Below, piece after piece: positions 13,498 through 20,745 of a stretch of DNA of 34,803 nucleotides. Source of the stretch: Streptomyces panaciradicis (lineage in GTDB: Bacteria > Actinomycetota > Actinomycetes > Streptomycetales > Streptomycetaceae). Each line of letters opens with the position of its first letter. Positions within the stretch are counted from its first letter, which is position 1. The notes beneath the pieces were generated by a model. That model saw only the letters and a program-made list of their open reading frames with translations. It was not told where the DNA came from and did not search any database. The DNA is taken from contig NZ_JAMGBF010000144.1 in assembly GCF_023516615.1 (NCBI RefSeq), forward strand, positions 1 to 34,803, read 5' to 3'. A program made the position numbers and the translations under genes.

Positions 13498-14331
13498 GCC
13501 GGCCAGCCGGTGCGGATGCGCGGGGTACACGCCGAGGATGCGTACCTCGGTGGAGAAGAAGCGCAGCTCGTGCAGGGCGAGGGCGATGCGCTCGTCGTCG
13601 GGGTGCCCCTCGATCTCGACGTAGAAGCGGCTGGCGTTGAGGCCCGCGCCCATCTGGTAGCTCTCGATCTTGGTGAGGTTCACGCCGCTGGTGGCGAACC
13701 CGCCGAGCGCCTTGTACAGGGCGCTGGGGATGTTGCGGACGCTGAAGAACAGACTCGTCATCGTCGGCTCTCCGGTGGGCGGGGCAAGGACGGCTTCCCG
13801 GGAGAGGACGACGAAGCGCGTGGTGTTGTCCGGGTCGTCCTCGACCTCGGCACGCAGCACCTCGAGACCGTAGAGCTCCGCCGCGGCGGGCGGAGCGAGC
13901 GCCGCGTGCCGGGGGTCGCCCAGTTCGGCCACCTCACGGGCCGCCCCGGCGGTGTCGTCGCTGACGAGGGTGCGCCAGCCGCCCTCCCGCAGCACCTTGC
14001 GGCACTGCCCCAGAGCGTGCACATGACTGCGTACGCACTCCACCTGGTCGAGGGTGGCGCCGGGCACGCCCATCAGGTCGAAGCGGATGGCGAGGAAGTA
14101 CTCGGCGACGATGAACAGGCCGGACTCCGGCAGCAGGTGGTGCACGTCGGCGACGCGACCGGCCGCGGAGTTGTCGACCGGGATGACGGCGACGTCGGCG
14201 GTGCCGAGCGTCACGGCGTCCAGGGCCTGTTCGAAGCTCGTGCAGGGCAGGTGCCCGGCGTCGGGGTAGAGGGCGCGCGCGGCGGTCGCCGAGTTGGATC
14301 CGGGTTCACCCTGATATGCGGCGGTCGTCAC
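13495..14331 (-). CDS. pheA: Prephenate dehydratase with ACT domain (ESYQ type)
   Basis: A 278-aa enzyme converting prephenate to phenylpyruvate, the committed step to L-phenylalanine. The catalytic domain (about 1-180) has AYQGEPGSNS at the start, PVDNSAAGRVADVHHLLP and the catalytic TTRF at 170-173. The ACT domain (about 193-275) carries SALYKALGGFATSGVNLTKIES. In most PheA the ACT motif is ESRP, which binds phenylalanine; here it is ESYQ (223-226). From memory ESYQ, the HALGQCR segment and FFSTEVRILGVY are those of alphaproteobacterial PheA rather than of the usual streptomycete enzyme, so this may be a second, transferred copy with altered feedback. GTG start at 14331 without a strong Shine-Dalgarno. 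Confidence 0.92.
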   Translation of the reverse strand: MTTAAYQGEPGSNSATAARALYPDAGHLPCTSFEQALDAVTLGTADVAVIPVDNSAAGRVADVHHLLPESGLFIVAEYFLAIRFDLMGVPGATLDQVECVRSHVHALGQCRKVLREGGWRTLVSDDTAGAAREVAELGDPRHAALAPPAAAELYGLEVLRAEVEDDPDNTTRFVVLSREAVLAPPTGEPTMTSLFFSVRNIPSALYKALGGFATSGVNLTKIESYQMGAGLNASRFYVEIEGHPDDERIALALHELRFFSTEVRILGVYPAHPHRLAG

Positions 14332-14469
14332 CGTGGTTCAGCCTTCCTGAGGGCAGGTCGTGTCGTGGGGCAGCGGAAGATCCGTCGCATACCGCACCGA
14401 CCAAGTATCGGCGACGACGCCGCGTTCCCGTTCATCACGGAGCGCCGGGAGGGACTTTCACCCGGTGCG

Positions 14470-14785
14470 GGCGCATACGGCCGGCGGCAATGGCTGGGAT
14501 GCCCGCGACATCGACCGTGTATCGAGGAGCGCCTACCTCTCCCAGCGGCTGGACCTGCCGGACCTCAACCGCACGGTCGCGGAGAGCTTCGCCGTGTTCA
14601 CCCCGGGGCGGCCGGAGGCGGAGCGGACGAACCTGCTCGCGCGGTTCCTCTTCCGGGGCCCGCGTGCCCACCTGCCGGTCGAGGTGCTGTCCGGCGGAGA
14701 GCGGCTGCGCGCCACGCCGGCCTGCGCCCTGTGCGCCGAACCGGCCCCGCACCCGCTGCTGCTCGCCGAGCCCACCAAGAGGTGC
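14470..14785 (+). pseudogene. ABC-F ATPase fragment (decayed)
   Basis: The plus-strand frame reads YLSQRLDLPDLNRTVAESFA and, after RTNLLARFLFRG, the ABC signature LSGGERLRAT followed by ALCAEPAPHPLLLAEPTKR. This is the second nucleotide-binding domain of an ABC-F protein (ribosome protection/translation factor). Walker A is missing upstream, the Walker B region has lost its acidic pair (LLLLDEPT expected, LLLAEPT seen), and the sequence degenerates straight after. It has no credible start and is flanked by pheA and the CGNR promoter. Clearly a remnant, possibly of an antibiotic-resistance ABC-F gene. Confidence 0.75.
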
Positions 14786-14816
14786 GACGGAGCGCCGGAC
14801 GGTAGGACGGCACTCC

Positions 14817-14846
14817 TTGCACCTCCCCCCGGTCACCTGTCAAAAT
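14817..14846 (+). promoter_or_regulatory. Promoter of the CGNR regulator (probably leaderless)
   Basis: TTGCAC (14817-14822), an 18-bp spacer and CAAAAT (14841-14846) end 6 nt before the GTG start, so the transcript likely begins at the start codon. The -10 box lies inside palindrome copy D. Confidence 0.5.
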
Positions 14847-14852
14847 GGTGAC
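14832..14852. promoter_or_regulatory. Palindrome copy D: GTCACC-N9-GGTGAC abutting the CGNR start codon
   Basis: Arms GTCACC (14832-14837) and GGTGAC (14847-14852), spacer TGTCAAAAT; the next base begins the GTG of the CGNR gene. It overlaps the -10 box, the position expected for autorepression. Confidence 0.7.
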
Positions 14853-15416
14853 GTGAATCTCGATCATGTCTTCGTGTGCGGCCACCCGGCTCTGGACTTC
14901 GCGGCCACGCTCCGGGCCCGGCGCTCGGCCCGTTTCGAGATGTTCGTGACACCGGACCGGTTGAACGCGTGGTACGTGGAGTCCGGGCTCGTGGACACGA
15001 TCACCCCCGGCGTCGAGGACGACGTCCACGAGGCGACCACCGTGCGCGAGGCCATCTACCGGCTGGTGACCGACCGCCGACTCGGTGAGGGCTTCGACCG
15101 GCAGGCGCTCGCCGTGCTCAACGCCGCCGCGCGCAAGACGCCCGTCACCCCCCAGCTCACCCTGTCCGGCAGGCACACCGAGGCCACGCCCGAGCAGGCC
15201 CTGGCCACCGTCGCCCGGCAGGCCGTGGAGCTGCTCAGCGGCCCCGACGTGCCCCTGATGAAGGAATGCGGCAACCCGGAATGCACCCGGGTCTACATCG
15301 ACCGCTCCCGGGGCATGCGACGCCAGTGGTGCGGCATGGAGTCGTGCGGCAACAAGATCAAGGCCGCCGCCTACCGCGCCCGGAAGAAGACCGCCCCCGG
15401 CGCGGCCGCCCACTGA
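14853..15416 (+). CDS. CGNR zinc-finger / ABATE-domain stress regulator
   Basis: A 187-aa protein starting at GTG 14853 (VNLDHVFVCGHPALDFAATL). The N-terminal about 130 residues are the ABATE domain (putative stress-induced transcription regulator); the C-terminal zinc finger has CGNPEC (Cys139, Cys144) and CGMESCGNK (Cys160, Cys165) with the name-giving CGNR-like CGNK, then a basic helix KAAAYRARKK for DNA contact. Function of the family is poorly known. Palindrome copy D touches its start codon and three further copies control msrA and the molybdopterin-oxidoreductase operon, so I infer that it is the autoregulated repressor of these genes. Zinc-thiolate ligands could sense oxidation. The upstream in-frame reading through the ABC-F relic is not part of the gene. 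Confidence 0.9.
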   Translation: MNLDHVFVCGHPALDFAATLRARRSARFEMFVTPDRLNAWYVESGLVDTITPGVEDDVHEATTVREAIYRLVTDRRLGEGFDRQALAVLNAAARKTPVTPQLTLSGRHTEATPEQALATVARQAVELLSGPDVPLMKECGNPECTRVYIDRSRGMRRQWCGMESCGNKIKAAAYRARKKTAPGAAAH

Positions 15417-15481
15417 AGCGCGACCGTCCACTGATGCACGGCCACCCACTGAAGCGCGACCGTCCACTGAGGCGGACCTCC
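15410..15481. repeat. Four 18-bp tandem repeats starting at the CGNR stop codon
   Basis: Units at 15410, 15428, 15446 and 15464; the first and third are identical (CCACTGAAGCGCGACCGT), the second differs at a few bases and the fourth diverges towards its end. Each contains CACTGA, the final His codon plus stop of the CGNR gene, in the same frame. Confidence 0.85.
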
Positions 15482-15533
15482 CCCGGACGGACGCCCGGGT
15501 GCGACGCGGCCGCGGTCCTCGACCGCCTGCCGG

Positions 15534-17306
15534 TCAGCGGGCGGGCGGAGGGGCCGCCGGGAGGTGCGCCGTGGTGATCGTCATCGGTGTTCCGGTGACG
15601 GCGATCAGGTAGGTCTTGGCACGGCCGCTCGGCACGGGGCGGAAGCCGCCCGGGGGTTCGACGACGTAGAGGGCCGAGGCGTGCGGTGCCAGCGTGGCGG
15701 GGCCGGAGGCGATGGTCCACCAGTTGGAGGCGCCCTGGCCCCGGCGGCTGGCGAAGTGCGGGGAGAGCGGCGTTCCCGTCGTGTTGACGGCCCGCAGGCG
15801 GACGGCGGTGATGCCGACGCGTGAGCCGTGCTGGGCGTAGCGGGGGGCGAGGCTCATGTGCAGGGGCGGCGGGCTCGCGGCGGCGACGATCACGCACACG
15901 ACGGCGGGGGTGAGCAGCACGGCCGCCAGGGCGGCCTTCGCCCGCCGGCCGGTGACGTGCGGCAGCCGCGGCTGCCAGGCGGTGGCGAACGCGGCCGCCG
16001 GGACGGTCGCCGCGGCCGCCAGCCACAGCGGAGTCATCATCAGGAAGTAGCCGTCCTGGGAGCGCGTGGCCGCGTAGAACGCGATCCACGGCAGCACGGT
16101 GACGGCCGGGCCCACGCGCCGCACGAACAGCAGCGTGACGGCGAGCAGGCCGAGCAGCAGCAGCTGGCTGCCGTAGGAGTAGTAGTCGAGGCGGCTGCTG
16201 CCGTCGGTGAAGTAGTAGGAGAGTCCCATCACGCCCTGCCCGTGCAGGATCGCCTTCTGCTGGAGCGGCAGGAGAATGCCGTCCAGCCAGGCCGAGAACC
16301 CCTCCGCGGCGAAGTAGGCGTTGACGGCGCACCAGGTCAGGGCGGCGGTGGCGGCGTAACGGGCGGTCACGGCCAGGGCGCGCCGGGGGCCGAGTTCGCC
16401 GCGCCGGACGGCGTACAGGCCGATCAGCAGGAAGGGCGCCAGGAACCAGGCGAGCTGCTGGGCGGCGCAGGCGGCGCCGAGACAGGCCGCGCGCAGCACG
16501 CCGCCCGGCCCGAGGTGCCCGCCCCGGCCCGTGTCGGGCCAGCGGACCACCACGGGCACCAAGAGCGCGAGAGCCGTGACGGCGGGGTAGCCGAGGTAGG
16601 CGTAGTGCGGCAGGAAGCCGAAGCCGAGGCAGACGGCGGTGGCTGCGGAGCGCCAGTGAGCCGGCAGCAGCACCCACAGGAGAACGGAGGAGAGCAGGAG
16701 CGCGGAGGTGGTGACCAGGGTGGCGGCCGCCGTGGAGTGGACGACGGCGTGCACGGGTGCCGCGAGCAGCGCCGTCAGCGGCGGATAGCCGTAGGTGACG
16801 TCCGCGCCGCCCGACATGGTCTTGGTGATCCCGACGCGCGGGGTGCCGAACAGCCACGGCCACGGCCGGCCGTACACCGGGCGGCCGTGCAGGATCTCGT
16901 TCGCCGCCTGAGCGGTCAGCACGCCCTCGTCGCTGCCCATGTGGTCCAGCACGTAGCCGCACGTCACCAGCACCACCGCCGTGACCAGGACGGCCGCGTC
17001 GACCCGGATCAGCGCGCGGCGGGTGCGCACGGTCAGCGCGAGAACGGCGCAGACGAGGATCGAGGCGTAGCAGACCGAGATGATCCCGGCGACGGCCGGG
17101 CGCGAGAGCATCGCGTCGGTCCAGGCCGCACGCGTGCCAATGAACAGGCTGATCGTGGCGACCAGGGTCATGCCCCGGTGCAGCTGCCGGGGCGCGGTCT
17201 CCGGTACGCCACGCGCGCGGGCCGGGGGCGAGGGCGGCGCCACCGGTTCCGTGGCGGTACGGCGCCGCATCCCGACGCTCGTTCCGGCGCGGTAGGTGCC
17301 AGCCAT
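15534..17306 (-). CDS. Polytopic membrane protein, GT-C glycosyltransferase-like
   Basis: A 590-aa protein with a basic cytosolic N-terminus (MRRRTATEPV region) and about 11-13 membrane helices (such as LVATISLFIGTRAAW, GIISVCYASILVCAVLALTV, LLLLGLLAVTLLFV). An extracytoplasmic loop after the third helix contains MGSDEGVLTAQAANEILHGRPVYGRPWP, matching the acidic first-loop pattern of GT-C mannosyl/arabinosyl-transferases, then GYPPLTALLAAP. The C-terminal about 100 residues, after the last helix, look like a soluble beta-sandwich outside the membrane (SNWWTIASGPATLAPHASALYV). It probably transfers a polyprenyl-linked sugar, or is a family of unknown role. ATG 17306 follows GGAGG. It runs convergent with the CGNR gene. 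Confidence 0.6.
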   Translation of the reverse strand: MAGTYRAGTSVGMRRRTATEPVAPPSPPARARGVPETAPRQLHRGMTLVATISLFIGTRAAWTDAMLSRPAVAGIISVCYASILVCAVLALTVRTRRALIRVDAAVLVTAVVLVTCGYVLDHMGSDEGVLTAQAANEILHGRPVYGRPWPWLFGTPRVGITKTMSGGADVTYGYPPLTALLAAPVHAVVHSTAAATLVTTSALLLSSVLLWVLLPAHWRSAATAVCLGFGFLPHYAYLGYPAVTALALLVPVVVRWPDTGRGGHLGPGGVLRAACLGAACAAQQLAWFLAPFLLIGLYAVRRGELGPRRALAVTARYAATAALTWCAVNAYFAAEGFSAWLDGILLPLQQKAILHGQGVMGLSYYFTDGSSRLDYYSYGSQLLLLGLLAVTLLFVRRVGPAVTVLPWIAFYAATRSQDGYFLMMTPLWLAAAATVPAAAFATAWQPRLPHVTGRRAKAALAAVLLTPAVVCVIVAAASPPPLHMSLAPRYAQHGSRVGITAVRLRAVNTTGTPLSPHFASRRGQGASNWWTIASGPATLAPHASALYVVEPPGGFRPVPSGRAKTYLIAVTGTPMTITTAHLPAAPPPAR

Positions 17307-17627
17307 GAACCGCCTCCTCTGTCTCGCCCCCATTGGGCGGCAGTCACGGACGTCCGGCCACCCGAGATCCGTCGAGCGCGTCCCGCGGGAGACGAGCCGG
17401 CGCGCGAGGTTCCGCAGGACCGGGGGCCCGCCGGCCGTGAGACCTGACACGCATTCAGATGTGCGCCGTTCGGGTCACGGGCGGGAACGGACGCCCCCTG
17501 TCGATCGTCTACAGTTCAGACGGTGTCTACAAGGTTGTAGTCGGTAAGCGGTTTGCGTGAATCGTCTTCATCCACCGAATCGCCTCCTCCCTCGACCGAA
17601 TCGCCTTCACCCACCGGACGGAGCAGC
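17307..17627. other. Divergent intergenic region between the membrane protein and two-component system
   Basis: No gene seen. It holds a perfect palindrome at 17527-17540, a direct repeat of GTCTACA (17507 and 17525), and two copies of CCGAATCGCCT-like sequence around 17575-17610 in the response-regulator leader. Confidence 0.6.
17507..17540. promoter_or_regulatory. Palindrome CTACAAGGTTGTAG with upstream half-site
   Basis: CTACAA (17527-17532) and TTGTAG (17535-17540) are perfect complements. GTCTACA occurs at 17525-17531 (in the palindrome) and again 18 bp upstream at 17507-17513. It lies about 90 bp upstream of the response regulator start; a candidate binding site for the response regulator or another repressor. 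Confidence 0.4.
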
Positions 17628-18290
17628 ATGCGTCACAAGATCCTGGTCGTCGAGGACGATCACGCCTTGCGTGACGTGCTGCGCCGGGGCCTGTCGGACG
17701 AGGGCTTCGCGCCCGTGCCCGCCGCCGACGGGGCGACCGCACTGCGGCTGGCGGCCGAGGACATCGCCGCGGTCGTCCTGGACGTCGGGCTGCCCGACGC
17801 GGACGGCCGGGACGTGTGCCAGGCGCTGCGCGCCAACGGGTTCGCCGCGCCGATCATCTTCCTCACCGCCCGCCACGGCCTCACCGACCGGCTGTCGGGG
17901 TTCTCCGCCGGTGCAGACGACTACCTCTCCAAGCCGTTCCATCTCGCCGAACTCGTCGCCCGGCTGCGGGTCGCGGTCAGACGTGCCGCGCCGCAGGCCG
18001 TGGCCAGGGCGGGAGACCTGGTCCTGGACGCGACCCGGCACAGCGCCGCGGTCGGCGAGGCGCACGTCGACCTCTCCCCCACCGAGTTCCGTCTGCTGGC
18101 CACCCTCGTCGCGGCGGGCGGCTCCCTCGTGAGCCGGCGTGATCTCGTGGGGGCGGCCTGGCCCGACGGCGCGCACGTCAGCGACAACACGCTGGACCAG
18201 TACCTGAGCCGGCTGCGCCGCAAGCTGCGCGGCACGGGCAGCGACCTGAGTCTCACCACCGTCCGCGGGGTCGGGCACCGCCTGTCATGA
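17628..18290 (+). CDS. OmpR/PhoB-family response regulator
   Basis: A 220-aa protein. Receiver domain at about 1-115: acidic pair in VVEDDHA, phosphoacceptor Asp52 in VVLDVGLPDADG, Thr in FLTARH and Lys in LSKPFH. Winged-helix effector at about 125-220: LSPTEFRLLATLVAAGG, LVGAAWPDGAHVSDNTLDQYLSRLRRKL and TVRGVGHRL. The ATG at 17628 follows GGAG with 5-nt spacing and begins right at the first beta strand; the longer upstream reading is poor. The stop overlaps the start of the histidine kinase gene (ATGA), so the two are co-translated. Confidence 0.96.
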   Translation: MRHKILVVEDDHALRDVLRRGLSDEGFAPVPAADGATALRLAAEDIAAVVLDVGLPDADGRDVCQALRANGFAAPIIFLTARHGLTDRLSGFSAGADDYLSKPFHLAELVARLRVAVRRAAPQAVARAGDLVLDATRHSAAVGEAHVDLSPTEFRLLATLVAAGGSLVSRRDLVGAAWPDGAHVSDNTLDQYLSRLRRKLRGTGSDLSLTTVRGVGHRLS

Positions 18291-19672
18291 AGCGCCTTCC
18301 GCGCCCTTCGGCGCCACGGACCCTGCGCGGCCGCCTCTCGCTGGTCGCGCTCACCATCGCCGCGCTGCTGATGACCGTCCTGACCGTGGCGTTCAACGCC
18401 GTGCTGGACCGGCAGCTGCGGCACCAGGCGGACGACGTGCTGCGCGACCGCGCGGCCGCCGTCGCCACGACCGTCGACACCCGCGGCCCCCGTGTGCGTG
18501 TGGTGGAGACCGCCGACGACCGCCTCCTCGATACGAACGTATGGATCTACGACGGGACACGGCTGGTGGAGAGACCGCCGCGGGCACCCGCCGGCAACGC
18601 CCTGACCCGCGCCGCCGACCGGCTGGCCGCGGGCGGCGAGCGCGGCTGTGTGACGGCACGGGCCGAGAACCCGCGCTTCGTGCGCCTGTGCTCCCGCCCC
18701 GTCACGGGCGGCCGCAGCGCCGCGACCGTCGTCACGGCCCTCGACCTCGCCCCGTACCGCAACTCGGCGCAGATGGTCCTCCTCGGGTCGCTGGTCCTCG
18801 ACGCGGTCATGCTGGCCTGCACCTATGTGCTGACGCGCCTGGCCGTGGGACGGGCGCTGCGTCCCGTGCGCACGATGACGGACCAGGCCACGCAGTGGAG
18901 TGCCGTCGGCTCGGAGGACCGCTTCGGAGCCGAGCACCATCCGGCCGAACTGGCGCGGCTGGGCGCCTCGTTGGACGCGCTGCTGGACCGGATCCGCACG
19001 GTGCTGCGGCACGAGCGGCAGCTGACCGGCGAGTTGTCGCACGAACTGCGCACTCCGCTCACCCGGATCGTCGTCGAACTCGACTGGTGGCGGGCGCGCC
19101 CCCGCTCGGCCGCCGAGACCCGCGCCACGCACGAGGTGATAGCGGACGCCGCCCGGTCCATGCGCACCATCTGCGACACCCTGCTGAACGACGCGCGGGA
19201 GAGCGCATGCACCCCCTCGGCCGCTCCGGGGACCGCCGCCGTCGCGCCCGTCCTGCGGCGGCTGACCGCGCACCTCGGCACACGGGACCGGGGAGAACCG
19301 GTCAAGACGGTCGTCGACGTACCGGAGGGGGACCTGGAGGCGGGCGTCGCTCCCGCTCTCCTCGAACGCATCGTCAGCCCGGTGCTGGCCAACGCGATCC
19401 GGTACGCCCGCTCCACCGTGACCGTTAACGCGCGACCGCGGCCCGGCGGTCTGCGCATCACCGTCACGGACGACGGCGCGGGCGTACCGGAGTCGTTCCT
19501 CGACCGGCTCTTCCAGCCCGGCCGCCGCGCCGACCCGGACGACGGCCACGACGGCGCGGGACTGGGCCTGCCGCTCGCGCGCCGCCTGGCCCGCGCCGTC
19601 GGCGGTGACGTGTCGTACGACGCCGGGTACGAGGGCGGCGCACGCTTCCGGGTGGACCTGCCGACCGGCTGA
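18287..19672 (+). CDS. Sensor histidine kinase
   Basis: A 461-aa kinase: TM1 at about 18-38, an extracytoplasmic sensor to about 160, TM2 at about 163-187, a HAMP-like linker (RLAVGRALRPVRTMTDQ), HisKA with phosphoacceptor His252 in GELSHELRTPLTR, and HATPase_c with N box (VLANAIRYA), DDGAGVPESF and GAGLGLPLARRL. The sensor is about 120 residues and has exactly two cysteines close together (Cys121 in RGCVTA, Cys135 in RLCSRP), possibly a disulfide. It overlaps its response regulator by 4 nt and converges on a COG4705 membrane protein gene. The signal is unknown. Confidence 0.95.
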   Translation: MKRLPRPSAPRTLRGRLSLVALTIAALLMTVLTVAFNAVLDRQLRHQADDVLRDRAAAVATTVDTRGPRVRVVETADDRLLDTNVWIYDGTRLVERPPRAPAGNALTRAADRLAAGGERGCVTARAENPRFVRLCSRPVTGGRSAATVVTALDLAPYRNSAQMVLLGSLVLDAVMLACTYVLTRLAVGRALRPVRTMTDQATQWSAVGSEDRFGAEHHPAELARLGASLDALLDRIRTVLRHERQLTGELSHELRTPLTRIVVELDWWRARPRSAAETRATHEVIADAARSMRTICDTLLNDARESACTPSAAPGTAAVAPVLRRLTAHLGTRDRGEPVKTVVDVPEGDLEAGVAPALLERIVSPVLANAIRYARSTVTVNARPRPGGLRITVTDDGAGVPESFLDRLFQPGRRADPDDGHDGAGLGLPLARRLARAVGGDVSYDAGYEGGARFRVDLPTG

Positions 19673-19697
19673 GGTGCCGGCCGGCTGACGTGCCGGC

Positions 19698-20585
19698 TCA
19701 GTCGGCCCGCTGGGCGACGGCCTCCTCCCGCTCCCGCGGAGCCGCCGTCCGGCGTTCCCGGACCTGCGCCTGGGCCATCAGGCCGAACAGGACGGCCAGC
19801 AGCACGGCCGAGGAACCGGCCGTGCCGAGGTCGAGGCCGCCCTTGGCGACGGGCTTGGTCAGGAAGTCACCGGCCGTCGCACCGAGCGGCCGGGTGAGGA
19901 CGAACGCGATCCAGAACAGAAGGACGTTCGGGACCGCCGGGACCTTCATGAGGGCGACCAGGACGGCGAGTGCCCCCGTCACGAGCAGCGCGCCGCCGGC
20001 GTACCCGAGTCCGGAGCTGTCGGAGAGGAAGTCGCCCATCGACGTGCCGAGGGTGTTGGAGACGAGGATCGCCGACCAGAACAGCGCCTCGCCGCGGAAG
20101 GTGACGATGTCCTGGATCACGAAGGTCATCCCGGCCGCCTTCCAGACGGCGAAGATGACGAGCAGCATCGAGACGAGGATCGCGGCGCCCGCGGGGTAGC
20201 CCAGGCCGAGGCCCTGCGGTCCCCAGCCCAGCGAAGTGGCGCCGTTGGACAGGTACTTGGCGCTGGCGTCGCGGTTCATGAAGTCGGACATCGTGGTGCC
20301 GGCCATGCTGGTCGACAGGATCACGGTCCAGTAGAGGAACGGGTGGTAGCGGCTGGACCTGAGCTGGACGACCAGCGTCACCACGAAGGCGAGGAACAGG
20401 ACGATCGTGGTGAGGAAGTAGCCGAGCTTCAGGGTCTGCGAGAAGAGGTCGCCGGCCGTCTCGCCGAGGGTGGTGGCGGCGATCTTCATGATCCAGAACG
20501 CCAGTGTCACCTCCGGGAGTTTCTTCATGACCGACTTGGTCGTGCTCGCGACGTCGAGGTCGGTGAGCATGTCGGGTTTCTGCAT
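19698..20585 (-). CDS. COG4705-family membrane protein with four GxxxGD repeats
   Basis: About 295 aa with many hydrophobic helices. The motif [L/A]GxT-small-[G/S]D[L/F] recurs four times, once per pair of helices: LGETAGDLF, AGTTMSDFM, LGTSMGDFL and LGATAGDFL. This internal pseudo-repetition with conserved membrane Asp residues suggests a channel or ion-coupled transporter, but COG4705 has no established function. The ATG at 20585 (MQKPDMLTDLDV) is chosen over 48 extra Arg-rich residues upstream. It converges with the histidine kinase gene (26 nt between stops) and may be a target of that two-component system. Confidence 0.75.
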   Translation of the reverse strand: MQKPDMLTDLDVASTTKSVMKKLPEVTLAFWIMKIAATTLGETAGDLFSQTLKLGYFLTTIVLFLAFVVTLVVQLRSSRYHPFLYWTVILSTSMAGTTMSDFMNRDASAKYLSNGATSLGWGPQGLGLGYPAGAAILVSMLLVIFAVWKAAGMTFVIQDIVTFRGEALFWSAILVSNTLGTSMGDFLSDSSGLGYAGGALLVTGALAVLVALMKVPAVPNVLLFWIAFVLTRPLGATAGDFLTKPVAKGGLDLGTAGSSAVLLAVLFGLMAQAQVRERRTAAPREREEAVAQRAD

Positions 20586-20745
20586 GGTGGGGGGCTCCTG
20601 GGTCGAACGGCAGGGCGCCCGCCCCGCGAGGGGACGAGCGCCCTGTGACAAGCGGCGACCGCGCGACGGCGGTCGTCCTGATCGACCCTGGCAGCGTCTG
20701 CCTGAACGCATCCTGAACGGCTGACGCACGATCAGGTGCGCGACG

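Noticed and set aside
14316..14852. An N-terminal extension of the CGNR protein reading back through the ABC-F remnant
   Set aside because: It is in another frame from the ABC-F motifs, and an operator and promoter lie directly before GTG 14853.
15828..17447. A 539-codon plus-strand frame over the GT-C-like gene
   Set aside because: Low complexity (Gly, Arg, Gln) and antisense to a gene with clear membrane helices and a good ribosome site.
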